Positions 38,070 to 55,890 of a stretch of 61,907 nt of DNA are shown here, piece after piece. Position 1 is the stretch's first letter, and each line of letters starts with the position of its first letter. The stretch covers positions 1 through 61,907 of the forward strand of contig JAJTHG010000025.1 in assembly GCA_021298835.1 (NCBI GenBank), in the 5' to 3' direction. The DNA is from Gemmatimonadota bacterium. Lineage in GTDB: Bacteria > Gemmatimonadota > Gemmatimonadetes > Gemmatimonadales > Gemmatimonadaceae. Under the pieces are notes generated by a model. It saw only the letters and a program-made list of their open reading frames with translations, searched no databases and was not told the origin of the DNA. Made by a program: the position numbers and the translations under genes.

Positions 38070-38549
38070 TCAGCGGGCGGCCTGCCGGGCCCGCAGATGG
38101 CGCGCCAGGTACCAGACGATCGTGAGGTTCACCGCCAGCAGGGCGACCTTCGGCAGCGTGAGCCCCTTGGCCAGCTCCCAGCACTCGAGCGGCACGAACG
38201 ACGACGTGACGACCACCGTGAGCCATTCGGCCCAGCGCTGCTGGCGCAGCAGCCCGACCCCCTGCACGAGGAGAATGGCCGCGTAGGCGAAGGCGCCGAA
38301 GCCCACCTCCTCGAACCGCTGCCTGGGGATGCCGGCGACCTTGGCGAGCACCTCACGCATGACGTCGCCCTTCACGTCCGCGCCGACGGCGTCGATCCAC
38401 CCCGACACGGTGGCGACCGCGTCGGCGTCAACGAGGTGCATCGCCCCCAGCCCGACCGTCGAGAGCAGCAGCACGCCCGTCAGCTTGAAGGCGGCGATGA
38501 CGTAGAGCCCCGTGTCCTTGGCCCCGGCCGCGGGAGTCGTGGCGCTCAC
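38070..38549 (-). CDS. DUF2127-family membrane protein
   Basis: Encodes 159 aa from a GTG overlapping the ABC-F stop. Four hydrophobic segments are seen, with the DUF2127 pattern KDTGLYVIAAFKLTGVLLL at the start, then RWAEWLTVVVTSSFVPLECWEL and VALLAVNLTIVWYLARHLR. Function is unknown. It closes a four-gene coupled operon. Confidence 0.8.
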   Translation of the reverse strand: MSATTPAAGAKDTGLYVIAAFKLTGVLLLSTVGLGAMHLVDADAVATVSGWIDAVGADVKGDVMREVLAKVAGIPRQRFEEVGFGAFAYAAILLVQGVGLLRQQRWAEWLTVVVTSSFVPLECWELAKGLTLPKVALLAVNLTIVWYLARHLRARQAAR

Positions 38550-40513
38550 GACGCGGCCTCGACGGCCTCGACGGCGTCGGTCCACGCCTGCAGCGCCCCG
38601 TCGAGGGCGCGCCGGGCGGCGGCGAGTTCGTGCTCCAGCGCCTTGCGTCGCCGGCCCGCCTCCGCTCCCGTGACCAGCTGTGCCTCCCCCAACGCCGCCT
38701 CGAGCTCGGCCACCTGCGCCTCGCGCTCGTGCACGGAGCGCTCGGCCGCCTCGACGGTGCGCTGGCGCTGCCGGCGCTCCTCGGCGGACGCGGCGCCGGT
38801 CCCCCGCCGCTCGGCCTGGCGCGCGGCCTGGCGCGCGGCCTGGGCGCGCTGGTCCTTCTCGCGCGCGGCCTTCGCCGCCTGCGCCGCGGCCCCGTCGCGC
38901 TCGGCCTGCCGTCGCGCGGCGACCTGCTCCCACTCGGCGAACGGCCCGGGGAAGTCCTCGAGCCGGGTGCCGTCGAAGGCCCACACACGCGTGGCCAGCT
39001 CGCGCAGGAACGCGCGGTCGTGGCTCACGACGAGCACCGTCCCGTCGTACGCCTCGATCGCGTCCTCGAGCGCCTCGATGCTCTCGACGTCGAGGTGGTT
39101 CGTCGGCTCGTCGAGCACCAGGAAGTTCGCCTTCCGCAGGACCATCAGCGCGAGCGCGAGCCGCGAGCGCTCGCCGCCCGAGAGCGTGCTGGTCGAGCGG
39201 AAGACCTCGTCGCCGCTGAAGCCGAAGCAGCCGAGGTGCCCCTGGATGTTGCCCCGCGCCCAGAGCGGCCGCTCGTCCTGGATGCAGTCGTAGATGGACC
39301 GGTCGAGCGGCAGGTCCGCGAGGTCCTGCCGGTACCACGCGGCCGTGATCGAGCCGCCGACCCGCGCCTCCCCCGCCTCCGGAGAGCGCTCGCCGAGCAG
39401 CGTCGCGATGAGGGTGCTCTTCCCCGCGCCGTTGTCGCCGACGAGGGCGATCACGTCGCCGCGGCGCGCGACGAGAGTCGCCTCGCGCACGAGCGTCCGC
39501 CCGTCCACCCCGACGGTGAGCCGGTCGGTGACCAGCACCTGGTCGCCGCCGCGGTCGGCGATCTCGAGCGTCAGGGCCATCGCCCCCGCCTCGCCGGGCG
39601 GCGGCGAGAGACGCGGGAGCCGCGCGAGCTTCGAGCGCCGGCCCTTGGCCTGCGCGCTGTTCTGGCCGGCGAGGTTGCGGCGGATGTAGTCCTCTTCCTT
39701 CGCGACGAACTTCCGCTGCTGCTCGACCTGCCGCTCGAGCGCCATGCGCCGCTCGGCCCGCTGCGTCACGAAGCTCGAGTAGCCGCCGCGGTATGCGACC
39801 GCCGTCCGCGCCTCGACGTGCAGCACGTGGTCGGCGACGTCGTCGAGGAAGGCGCGGTCGTGCGAGACGACGAGCACCGTCTCGTCGAGCTCGGCGAGGT
39901 AGCGCTGCAGCCACGCGATCGTGCCGAGGTCGAGGTGGTTCGTCGGTTCGTCGAGCAGCAGGAGATCCGCCGGCTGCGCCAGCTGCGCGGCCAGCCCCAC
40001 GCGGCCGCGCTCGCCCCCCGAGAGCGACGCGAGCGGGCGCGCGCTCGCGTCGGCGGGGTCGAACCCCAGCCCCTGCAGCACCGCGTCCACGCGGGCGTGG
40101 TAGTCGTAGCCGCCGAGGTGCGCGAACCGCTCCTGGTCCCGGCCGTAGCGGTCGAGGTCGGCCTCGGTGACACGCTCGCCGAGCTCGCCGAGGCGCGTCG
40201 CCTGCTCGGCGAGCGAGGCCTCGAGCGCGACGACCTCGCCCCAACCCACCGCGGCGGCGTCCCACACCGTGGCGGCCGCGCCGAAGTCACGGTGCTGGTC
40301 GAGCAGCGCGATGCGCAGGTTCGGCTGTCGCGCGACGCTCCCGCGCGTCGGGGCGAGCGCCCCGGTGATGACCTTGAGCAGCGTGGACTTCCCCGCTCCG
40401 TTGCGCCCCACGATCCCCCAGCGCTGGCCCGCGCCGATGGTCACCGTGACGCCGGAGAGCAGGGTCGTGGCGCCGAAGTCAACGCCCACGTCGGATAGCG
40501 AGACGAGAGTCAC
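38546..40513 (-). CDS. ABC-F family ATPase (ribosome-associated type)
   Basis: Encodes 655 aa from a GTG overlapping the cutC stop. Two ATPase domains lack membrane segments: Walker A GRNGAGKST and GDNGAGKST, signatures LSGGERGRV and LSGGERSRL, Walker B LLLLDEPTNHLD and FLVLDEPTNHLD. The linker between them is the charged helical arm with QQRKFVAKEEDYIRRN. A C-terminal Ala/Glu/Arg coiled coil (about 530-650) is Uup-like. ABC-F proteins act on the ribosome E site or in ribosome quality control. Which subfamily it belongs to cannot be settled by eye. Confidence 0.9.
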   Translation of the reverse strand: MTLVSLSDVGVDFGATTLLSGVTVTIGAGQRWGIVGRNGAGKSTLLKVITGALAPTRGSVARQPNLRIALLDQHRDFGAAATVWDAAAVGWGEVVALEASLAEQATRLGELGERVTEADLDRYGRDQERFAHLGGYDYHARVDAVLQGLGFDPADASARPLASLSGGERGRVGLAAQLAQPADLLLLDEPTNHLDLGTIAWLQRYLAELDETVLVVSHDRAFLDDVADHVLHVEARTAVAYRGGYSSFVTQRAERRMALERQVEQQRKFVAKEEDYIRRNLAGQNSAQAKGRRSKLARLPRLSPPPGEAGAMALTLEIADRGGDQVLVTDRLTVGVDGRTLVREATLVARRGDVIALVGDNGAGKSTLIATLLGERSPEAGEARVGGSITAAWYRQDLADLPLDRSIYDCIQDERPLWARGNIQGHLGCFGFSGDEVFRSTSTLSGGERSRLALALMVLRKANFLVLDEPTNHLDVESIEALEDAIEAYDGTVLVVSHDRAFLRELATRVWAFDGTRLEDFPGPFAEWEQVAARRQAERDGAAAQAAKAAREKDQRAQAARQAARQAERRGTGAASAEERRQRQRTVEAAERSVHEREAQVAELEAALGEAQLVTGAEAGRRRKALEHELAAARRALDGALQAWTDAVEAVEAAS

Positions 40514-41223
40514 GCCGGGGAATATCGCACCGCGGCGAGGGCGGCGAGCACGGTCGCGTCACGGCCGTCGGCGTGCAGCTCGCGGACGCCGGTGTGGGCC
40601 ACCAGCGCGGCGGCGTGGTCGGCCCGCACCGTCCCCCCTGCGAGCACCGTGACGCGGTCCCCGCCGCGGCGCACCAGCGCGCGCAGCACCTCGCGCCCGG
40701 CCCACGCCGTCGGGGCTCCGCCGCTCGTCAGCACCCGGTCCACGCCGAGGTCCGCGAGGGCGTCGAGGGCCCGGGGCAGGTCGCGCGCGCGATCGAACGC
40801 GCGATGGCAGACGAGGGGCACCCCGGGAGCCGCCTCGGCCACGGCACCGAAGACGGCGGGATCGAGGTCCCCCGCCGAGGTGAGCCCGCCGAGCACGAGC
40901 GCCGACGCCCCCTGCGCCGCGGCGCGCCGGGCGTCGCGGGCCATCCGGGCGCGCTCGGCGGCGTCGTAGGTGAAGTCTCCCCCTCGCGGGCGGATCATCA
41001 CCGCCACCGGGACGCCCCAGCGGTCGCCGGCGCCGTCCAGCAGGGCGTCCGTCGGGGTGACGCCGCCGAGCGACAGGTCGCCGCAGAGCTCGAGCCGCCC
41101 CGCGCCGGCGCGCACCGCCGCCCGTGCAGCGGCGTCGCCGTCCACCGCCGCCTCCAGCAGCGGCGCCACGCCCGCAGCGCCGGTTCGGGGACGGCCGCCG
41201 GGCGGCTGCGGGCCCGACGTCAC
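40510..41223 (-). CDS. cutC: CutC family protein
   Basis: Encodes 237 aa from a GTG overlapping the hydrolase stop. The CutC TIM-barrel pattern is clear: AGRLELCGDLSLGGVTPT, VAVMIRPRGGDFTYDAAE, GVPLVCHRAFDRARD and VDRVLTSGGAPTAWAG. CutC was linked to copper tolerance in E. coli, but its biochemical role is not settled. Confidence 0.92.
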   Translation of the reverse strand: MTSGPQPPGGRPRTGAAGVAPLLEAAVDGDAAARAAVRAGAGRLELCGDLSLGGVTPTDALLDGAGDRWGVPVAVMIRPRGGDFTYDAAERARMARDARRAAAQGASALVLGGLTSAGDLDPAVFGAVAEAAPGVPLVCHRAFDRARDLPRALDALADLGVDRVLTSGGAPTAWAGREVLRALVRRGGDRVTVLAGGTVRADHAAALVAHTGVRELHADGRDATVLAALAAVRYSPA

Positions 41224-42461
41224 TTCCCCGGTGCCGCCACGGCCCGGAGCACGCGCGCGATGAACGGGTCCACCTCCCGGCTCTCGATCCACCGCGCCAC
41301 CACCACGAGATCGTTCACCGGATCCACGTAGATCAGGTTCGTCCCGTTGCCCAGGTGCACGATCGCCTGCCGCGGCGCCGAGGGAATCTGCGTGCCGTCC
41401 ACGTTGAGGAACCAGTTCATCACGCCGTAGTTGCGCTGCACGGGGGTCGGCGTGGTGGCGTAGCCGACCCACGCATCGCTCAGCACCCGCTGCGTACCCC
41501 ACGTCCCGCGGCGCAGCGTGAGCAGCCCGAAGCGCGCCATGTCCCACGCGCTGATGAACATTCCGCCGCCCCAGTGGCCGCCGCCGGCGACGCTCTGCAC
41601 TGCGGTGCCGTCGAGGACGATCCAGCTGGTGTCGTAGCCGAGCCAGCGCCACGTGGGCGACGCGCCGATGGGATCCATGACGTATTCGCGGAGCACCTGC
41701 GGCAGCGGGCGGCGCCACACGCTGGTCGCCGCCAGGGCGAGCGCGTTGACGCGCACGTCGTTGTACTCGTAGGCGGTCCCGGGCTCCGCGCGCGGCCGCG
41801 TGCGCCACGTGGCCGGCTCGCCCGTGGGGCGGTCGGCCCACTCGGGCTTCCCCCACAGGGTCCCTTCCCAGTCGCTCGTCTGGCGCAGGAGGTGGTCCCA
41901 CGTGAGCCGCCGGTTGTGGGGCGAGCCGAAGGGCTCGATCCATTCGCCGCGCGAGGCGAGCCCGTCCGCGCGATCGCCGCGCGGCCCGAACCGCAGCGCG
42001 TACACGGGGCCCACCGCGTGCGACACCGTATCGTGCACGCTCCGGATCAGGCCGCGATCCAGCGCGAGCCCCACGACGGTCGAGACGAACGATTTCGTCA
42101 CGCTGAACGTCTGATCCACGCGCGCCGGGTCGCCCCACCGGGCCACCACGTAGCCGCCCTTGACGACGAGCCCGGCCGGATCGCCGCGCGTCGCGAACGG
42201 CCCCACCGCCTCGCCGAACGGCTCGCGCCCGAACGTCTGGTAGTGCGCCTGCTCGAGGTCCCGCGGCGCCTTCGCCTCGGCCCGCATGTGGAACGCGCGC
42301 GCGCTGTCGAGCCAGGCCGCATCCATCCCCATCGCCGAGGGCGCCCGCGTGTCCCACGTCCCGCGCGGCGGCACGTAGCCCCCGGTCTTCGGTTGCGCGC
42401 TCAGGGACATGGCCGCCATCGCCAGCACCGGGAACGCGCGCATCACGGCTCCGACTCGCAT
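41220..42461 (-). CDS. Exported serine hydrolase, class C beta-lactamase family
   Basis: Encodes 413 aa from MRVGAVMRAFPVLAM, chosen because of a GAGGAG ribosome binding site 9 nt upstream and a good signal peptide ending SLSAQ. The active-site elements are SVTKS (SxxK), YEYNDVRVN (YxN) and the HLGNGTN element in place of KTG. Pattern GTAYEYND and GGGMFISAWDMARFGLL fit the penicillin-binding-protein-like hydrolases (esterase or D-aminopeptidase type). A true beta-lactamase is not implied. Confidence 0.85.
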   Translation of the reverse strand: MRVGAVMRAFPVLAMAAMSLSAQPKTGGYVPPRGTWDTRAPSAMGMDAAWLDSARAFHMRAEAKAPRDLEQAHYQTFGREPFGEAVGPFATRGDPAGLVVKGGYVVARWGDPARVDQTFSVTKSFVSTVVGLALDRGLIRSVHDTVSHAVGPVYALRFGPRGDRADGLASRGEWIEPFGSPHNRRLTWDHLLRQTSDWEGTLWGKPEWADRPTGEPATWRTRPRAEPGTAYEYNDVRVNALALAATSVWRRPLPQVLREYVMDPIGASPTWRWLGYDTSWIVLDGTAVQSVAGGGHWGGGMFISAWDMARFGLLTLRRGTWGTQRVLSDAWVGYATTPTPVQRNYGVMNWFLNVDGTQIPSAPRQAIVHLGNGTNLIYVDPVNDLVVVARWIESREVDPFIARVLRAVAAPGK

Positions 42462-42566
42462 CGTGGCTCTCCTCTTTCCCCCTCGTGCGGCCGTGGCCGC
42501 CGGCCGTGGCCGCCGGCCGTGCACGGCCGCGGGTGCCGGGTGGACGAACGTGGAACGTGGACGAAC

Positions 42567-42607
42567 GACGGAAGCGCAGGCCCGTCACCGGTGCCTGCGC
42601 TTCCGTC
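42567..42607 (-). terminator. Strong hairpin downstream of rpoC
   Basis: A perfect 15-bp stem (42593-42607 with 42567-42581) and an 11-nt loop, 23 bp after the rpoC stop. No T-run follows, so it may work as an intrinsic terminator without a U-tract, a Rho-linked site or an RNA 3'-end stabiliser. Confidence 0.7.
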
Positions 42608-42630
42608 ACGTGCGGGCCGCGAACGCCCTC

Positions 42631-46905
<4,275 letters not shown>

Positions 46906-46911
46906 CGGTGC

Positions 46912-51570
<4,659 letters not shown>

Positions 51571-51718
51571 TGGTCACCCCGGCCGGCTGCCTCGAGGGCG
51601 AGCGGCCAGTGCTGCGGGTCAAGTGCGTGCGGGAGCCGGCGATGGGGCGTGCCGGGTGCTGCGGCGGAGCCATGGTGCGGTCGGACCGGGCGGTCGGGCG
51701 GGACCCGCCGACGGCGGA

Positions 51719-51746
51719 GCCCACGCCCCCCGGGGGAGGCGTGGGC
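51719..51746 (-). terminator. Attenuator-like hairpin between rplL and rpoB
   Basis: A 9-bp stem (51719-51727 with 51738-51746) capped by a short C/G-rich loop lies 17 bp after the rplL stop in the 193-bp rplL-rpoB gap. A partial terminator at this place sets the ribosomal protein to polymerase ratio in E. coli; the same role here is inference. Confidence 0.65.
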
Positions 51747-51763
51747 CCGCCGGCCGTGCGGCG

Positions 51764-52156
51764 TTACTTGACCTCGACCTTCGCGCCCTCGGCCTCGAGC
51801 TTGGCCTTGATCTGGGCGGCCTCGTCCTTCGAGGCGTTCTCCTTGACGGTCTTCGGCGCGCCGTCCACGAGGTCCTTCGCTTCCTTCAGGCCGAGGCCCG
51901 TCAGCTCGCGGACGACCTTGATGACGTTGATCTTCTTCGCGCCCGCGTCGGCGAGGACGACCTGGAACTCGGTCTTCTCCTCGACCGCGGCGGCAGCGCC
52001 GCCGCCGGCGCCACCGGCCGGCGCGCCCGCGGCGACGGCGGCGATGGTGACGTTGAACTTGGTCTTGAACGCCTCGATGAGGTCGGTGAGCTCGATGACC
52101 GACATGTTGCCGATCGCGTCGAGGATCTCGTCCTTGCTCAGGGTCGTGTTGGCCAT
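51764..52156 (-). CDS. rplL: 50S ribosomal protein L7/L12
   Basis: Encodes 130 aa from [15 protein letters not shown]. The dimerising N-terminal helix pair, an Ala/Gly hinge ([17 protein letters not shown]) and the C-terminal factor-binding domain ([37 protein letters not shown] in two parts) are typical of the stalk protein that recruits translation GTPases. Confidence 0.98.
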   Translation of the reverse strand: MANTTLSKDEILDAIGNMSVIELTDLIEAFKTKFNVTIAAVAAGAPAGGAGGGAAAAVEEKTEFQVVLADAGAKKINVIKVVRELTGLGLKEAKDLVDGAPKTVKENASKDEAAQIKAKLEAEGAKVEVK

Positions 52157-52225
52157 GGTGTCTGGTCTCCTGAAGTGCCCCCAGGACAATGCCGGGGCGG
52201 GTGGGTCAGGCGGCTGCCTGGGGAA

Positions 52226-52711
52226 TCAGTTGGGGGTCTCGAGCTGCGTCTTCCGCGCGTCCAGCGCGAGGGCGAACATCATCAGCACGCTGTTCAGGCA
52301 GCCCGCGAAGATGCTGAGCGCCTCCTCCCGCGTGGGGAGCGAGGCCAGCCTCTTCACCGTCGCCTCGTCCACGGCGGCCCCCTCGTACAGGCCGCCCTTG
52401 ATCGCGGGCCGCTGGTCGTTCTCCTTCGCGAAGTCCGCCAGCACCTTCGCGGCGGTGATCGGGTCCTTCGCGACGACGACGCCGGTCGGGCCCTTCAGCC
52501 GCCCGACGGCGAGGCCGCTCTCGTGCACGGCCCGCAGGGCGAGGGTGTTCTTGATGACGACGTACTCCACGCCGGCCTTGCGGAACCGGCGGCGGAGATC
52601 GGTCATCTTCTTCACGTTGAGCCCCGTGAAGTCGGTGTAGTACACCGCCTGCGCGCCGGCGAGCTTCTCCTTCAGGCCGGCGACGAGCTGTTCCTTCTCG
52701 TTGCGCTTCAT
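52226..52711 (-). CDS. rplJ: 50S ribosomal protein L10
   Basis: Encodes 161 aa. L10 is the base of the L7/L12 stalk. VYYTDFTGLNVKKMTDLRRR, KNTLALRAV and GPTGVVVAKD are conserved. It is 6 bp after rplA, so no long leader for an L10 autoregulatory structure exists directly before it. Confidence 0.97.
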   Translation of the reverse strand: MKRNEKEQLVAGLKEKLAGAQAVYYTDFTGLNVKKMTDLRRRFRKAGVEYVVIKNTLALRAVHESGLAVGRLKGPTGVVVAKDPITAAKVLADFAKENDQRPAIKGGLYEGAAVDEATVKRLASLPTREEALSIFAGCLNSVLMMFALALDARKTQLETPN

Positions 52712-52717
52712 CGTCGG

Positions 52718-53407
52718 TTACCGGTAGAGGGTGGTGTCCACGCGGACGCCGGGCCCCATCGTGCTCGAGACCGCGACGGTGCGCACGTACACGCCCTTCG
52801 CCGCGGCGGGCTTGGCGCGCACGAGCGTCTCCATCAGGGCGGTGAAATTCTGCTCGAGCGCCTCCACCGGGAACGACACCTTCCCGATGGCCGCATGCAC
52901 GTTGCCGCCCTTGTCCACGCGGAACTCGATCTTGCCGGCCTTGAGCTCCTTGACGGCCTTGGCGACGTCCATCGTCACCGTGCCCGCCTTGGGGTTCGGC
53001 ATCAGGCCGCGGGGGCCGAGGATCCGGCCGAGCTGGCCGATCTGGCCCATCTGGTCCGGCGTCGCGACGAGCACGTCGAAGTCGGTCCAGCCCTCCTTGA
53101 TCTTCGCCACGTACTCGGTACCGACGAAGTCGGCACCGGCGTCCGTCGCCTCCTGCGCCTTCGCGCCGACGGCGATGACGAGCACGCGCACGCTCTTGCC
53201 GGTGCCGGCCGGCAGCACGACCGTGCCGCGGACGACCTGGTCGGCGTGCTTCGGATCGACGCCGAGCCGCACGGCGACCTCGACGGTCTCGTCGAACTTG
53301 GCGAACGCGGCCGACTTCACGAGCTCGAGGGCCTGCTTCGGCGCGTAGCGCGCCTCGGGCGAGACCTTCGTCGCGGCGGCCGTGAACTTCCTGCCGTGGA
53401 CGCGCAT
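52718..53407 (-). CDS. rplA: 50S ribosomal protein L1
   Basis: Encodes 229 aa from an ATG sharing one base with the rplK stop (TGATG). L1 forms the mobile stalk at the E site. The signature [20 protein letters not shown] is complete, as is the [18 protein letters not shown] region. In E. coli L1 represses this operon. Confidence 0.98.
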   Translation of the reverse strand: MRVHGRKFTAAATKVSPEARYAPKQALELVKSAAFAKFDETVEVAVRLGVDPKHADQVVRGTVVLPAGTGKSVRVLVIAVGAKAQEATDAGADFVGTEYVAKIKEGWTDFDVLVATPDQMGQIGQLGRILGPRGLMPNPKAGTVTMDVAKAVKELKAGKIEFRVDKGGNVHAAIGKVSFPVEALEQNFTALMETLVRAKPAAAKGVYVRTVAVSSTMGPGVRVDTTLYR

Positions 53408-53829
53408 CAGTCGCGCACCTCCACGCCCATCGAGCGCGCCGCGCCGGCGACCATCGCCATCGCGCTCTCGAGAGTGTCGCAGTTGAGGTCGGGCATCTTC
53501 ATCTCGGCGATCTTCTTCACCTGCGCCTTGCTGATCGCGCCGACCTTGGTGCGGTTGGGGACGCCCGAGCCCTTCTCCAGCTTCGCCTCCTTCTTGATGA
53601 GCTCCGCCGTCGGCGGGGTCTTCAGGATGAAGGTGAAGCTCTTGTCGGCGAAAATCGTCACCTCGACGGGCAGGATCGTGTCCTGCCCCTGGGTGCGCGC
53701 GTTGAACTCCTTGCAGAACATCATGATGTTGATGCCCTGCGGACCCAGCGCGGTACCGACGGGGGGGGCCGGCGTCGCCTTCCCTGCAGGGATCTGCAGC
53801 TTGACGAATCCGGTGACCTTCTTGGCCAT
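53407..53829 (-). CDS. rplK: 50S ribosomal protein L11
   Basis: Encodes 140 aa. L11 forms the GTPase-associated centre with 23S helix 43/44. [20 protein letters not shown], the [11 protein letters not shown] hinge region and the C-terminal [17 protein letters not shown] match the family. An AGGAGG ribosome binding site lies 7 nt before the ATG. A 276-bp gap separates it from nusG. Confidence 0.98.
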   Translation of the reverse strand: MAKKVTGFVKLQIPAGKATPAPPVGTALGPQGINIMMFCKEFNARTQGQDTILPVEVTIFADKSFTFILKTPPTAELIKKEAKLEKGSGVPNRTKVGAISKAQVKKIAEMKMPDLNCDTLESAMAMVAGAARSMGVEVRD

Positions 53830-54105
53830 TCGGCCCTCCTGACTGGCGTACGTCGTGCGCCCGCGCCCGGCCCAGTGCCGACCGCCGCCACGACCCTACT
53901 CCCACTGTTGTTTTGACGTCGGCGTGGTCTCCGACGGTGCGCTCCTCGCGGCCGAGCCGCCGCCCCGCGCAGGGGCCGTGAACCACGGGATCGAACGCGT
54001 CGCCGGTGTCGCCACCGGGGAGGCGCCGCGGAATCCGGTCGAGGGCCGTGGGTCCACCCCCCTCGCCGGTCGTCGCGGGACGCCGCCTCCGCTATCGCCC
54101 GCCGC

Positions 54106-54663
54106 TCAATACCCCTTGAGCTGCAGGTAGTCGAGCTCGACCGACGTCGGTCGGCCGAAAAGCGACACCGAGACGCGGACCTTGCCCTTGTCGGGCATGA
54201 CCTCCTCGACGGTGCCGTTGAAATCCGTGAACGGGCCTTCGGTGATCGTCACCGCCTGCCCGACCAGGAAGGGAATCTCCTCGCGCGGCGCCGAGGCCTC
54301 GATCTCCTCGACGATCCCGAGGAGGCGATTGACCTCGTCCTGCCGGAGCGGCTGCGGCTCCTTGCCCTGCCCGACGAACTTGATCACGCCCTGGATCGCG
54401 TTGATCTCGTGCCCCGTCTCCTGCGTGAGGACCATCTCGACCAGCACGTAGCCCGGGAAGGTCTTCCGTTCGACGGTGACCTTCTTGCCGTTCTTGACCT
54501 CGACGACCTCCTGCGTCGGCACGAGGACCTGACGGATGAGGCGCTGCTCCGGGGCGGCGGGATCCACGTCGATCTTCCGCTGGATCAGCCCCTTCACCTT
54601 GTTCTCGTGGCCGGACGTCGTCTGGACGGCGTACCAGCGGTGCTCGAGCATCGTGTCGGTCAT
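54106..54663 (-). CDS. nusG: Transcription termination/antitermination factor NusG
   Basis: Encodes 185 aa. The NGN domain (RWYAVQTTSGHENKVKGLIQ, TFPGYVLVEMVLT) and the C-terminal KOW domain (VGQAVTITEGPFTDFNGTVEEV) are intact. It links RNA polymerase to Rho or ribosome. It lies 16 bp after secE. Confidence 0.98.
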   Translation of the reverse strand: MTDTMLEHRWYAVQTTSGHENKVKGLIQRKIDVDPAAPEQRLIRQVLVPTQEVVEVKNGKKVTVERKTFPGYVLVEMVLTQETGHEINAIQGVIKFVGQGKEPQPLRQDEVNRLLGIVEEIEASAPREEIPFLVGQAVTITEGPFTDFNGTVEEVMPDKGKVRVSVSLFGRPTSVELDYLQLKGY

Positions 54664-54679
54664 GCGATCTCCCGCCGGG

Positions 54680-54907
54680 TCAGCGGGCGAAGAGCGTGGG
54701 CAGCCACCGCACCAGGACCTGCTGGAACAGCAGGTCCATCAGGGCGATGACGAGGCCGATGAAGAGCGAGAGCGCGATGACGCCGATCGCCAGCTGCTGG
54801 ATCTGCGGGCGGTCGGGCCACGTGACCTTCTTCATCTCGGCGACCATGTCGTGCCAGAACTGCACGACGCGCGCCGGCACCGAGGGCGTGGGGACGAGCT
54901 CGGCCAC
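54680..54907 (-). CDS. secE: Protein translocase subunit SecE
   Basis: Encodes 75 aa, the short single-transmembrane form. The amphipathic helix VVQFWHDMVAEMKKVTWPDR, followed by QIQQLAIGVIALSLFIGLVI, is the SecE signature. It supports SecY in the translocon. It lies 3 bp after rpmG. Confidence 0.96.
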   Translation of the reverse strand: MAELVPTPSVPARVVQFWHDMVAEMKKVTWPDRPQIQQLAIGVIALSLFIGLVIALMDLLFQQVLVRWLPTLFAR

Positions 54908-54910
54908 GGC

Positions 54911-55063
54911 TTACTTCGTTTCCTTGTGGGCGACGTGCTTGCCGCAGCGCGGGCAGAACTTCTTCCACGTGGCGCGCTCGGGATGCGTGCGCTTGTTCTT
55001 CGTGGTGAAGTAGTTGCGATTCTTGCACTCGTCGCAGGCGAGGATGATGTTCTCGCGGGGCAT
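54911..55063 (-). CDS. rpmG: 50S ribosomal protein L33
   Basis: Encodes 50 aa from [18 protein letters not shown]. Two Cys pairs (CDEC and CPRC) make it the zinc-binding form. The block [20 protein letters not shown] is typical. It follows the tRNA-Thr gene by 79 bp and starts the rpmG-secE-nusG unit. Confidence 0.97.
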   Translation of the reverse strand: MPRENIILACDECKNRNYFTTKNKRTHPERATWKKFCPRCGKHVAHKETK

Positions 55064-55142
55064 GGGCGTGACCTCGGGCCGATCGTGGACTGCGGTTGCT
55101 GCCGATCCGGCGCCGACCCCGACCTGCCGAGGCGTCGCCAGA

Positions 55143-55215
55143 GAGCTCACGACCGGGATTGAACCGGTGACCTCACCCTTACCAAGGGTGTGCTCTACCA
55201 ACTGAGCTACGTGAG
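55143..55215 (-). tRNA. tRNA-Thr (anticodon GGT)
   Basis: The minus strand folds as a full cloverleaf of 73 nt: 7-bp acceptor stem GCTCACG/CGTGAGC, D-arm GCTC-GAGC, anticodon stem CACCC/GGGTG with loop TTGGTAA (anticodon GGT) and T-arm ACCGG-TTCAATC-CCGGT. CCA is not encoded. A tRNA-Thr at the head of the secE-nusG cluster is a common bacterial arrangement. Confidence 0.97.
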
Positions 55216-55262
55216 CGAACGTGCCCACCGCCGTCCGACGGGGCGGAATGCGGGGAGCAAAA

Positions 55263-55291
55263 GAAGTTAGGCGTCGGCGTAAACGAATGCA
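55263..55291 (-). promoter_or_regulatory. Sigma70-like promoter for tRNA-Thr-rpmG-secE-nusG
   Basis: On the minus strand TTGCAT (55291-55286) is followed after exactly 17 nt by TAACTT (55268-55263). The expected transcript start lies about 40 nt before the tRNA 5' end. Confidence 0.75.
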
Positions 55292-55493
55292 AGGCGGACA
55301 CTTGAGACCTCCTCCCCCCGCCGATGTCGCCGCACACGGGACCGAAGGAAAACCGGCACTCGCCGGTGCGCGACGTCGAGGGCCCGCGCGTCGCTCCGGT
55401 TAACGCCGTCCCGTGGTCCGCGTCTCCCCGTTCGTCGGGAGCGGCGCACCGAGGCGCCGCCTCCCGCGAGACTCACCACCCGACGAGGAACAC

Positions 55494-55880
55494 ATGCGGG
55501 CACTGCACGTGGCTTCGACCCTGCTGGCGGCAGCGATCATGCTGGTCCCCGCGGCACACGCCCAACGGCCCGGTGGCGCCGGTGCCCGAGCCGGCGCGCA
55601 GGAGCGCCGGACCGAGATGCGCGAGCGGCTCAAGGCGATGTCGCCCGAGGAGCGCAAGGCAGCGATGGACAAGGCGAAGGAGCGGCGCGAGACACAGCGC
55701 GAGACGCAGCGCGAACAACTCTCCCCGGAGCAGCGCGCGTGGGCGCAGGCGCGGGCCACCGAATCCAGGCGGGTACGGGAGGGCGTCGCCGCCGGGACGC
55801 TGACGCGCGAAGCCGCCGCCGAGCAGCTGCGGGCGTGGCACAAGGCCAACCCGCGGCCGGGGAGCGGGAGCGTCAAATAG
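55494..55880 (+). CDS. Small exported Arg/Glu-rich helical protein
   Basis: Encodes 128 aa from an ATG with GAGGAA 7 nt upstream. A signal peptide (MRALHVASTLLAAAIMLVPAAHAQ) leads to a highly charged all-helical mature part with KAMSPEERKAAMDKAKERRE and EQLSPEQRAWAQARATESRR, two LSPEQR-like units. The rhythm resembles Spy/CpxP-type periplasmic chaperones, but the LTxxQ motifs are not exact, so the family is left open. Confidence 0.72.
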   Translation: MRALHVASTLLAAAIMLVPAAHAQRPGGAGARAGAQERRTEMRERLKAMSPEERKAAMDKAKERRETQRETQREQLSPEQRAWAQARATESRRVREGVAAGTLTREAAAEQLRAWHKANPRPGSGSVK

Positions 55881-55890
55881 TGGGGGGCGT

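Noticed and set aside
41220-42461. Beta-lactamase resistance gene
   Set aside because: The SxxK-YxN hydrolase family is much broader than resistance enzymes and the third motif is HLG, as in esterase-like members.
53830-54105. Promoter for the rplK operon in the nusG-rplK gap
   Set aside because: I could not find a properly spaced -35/-10 pair; the gap may simply be a leader or processing region.
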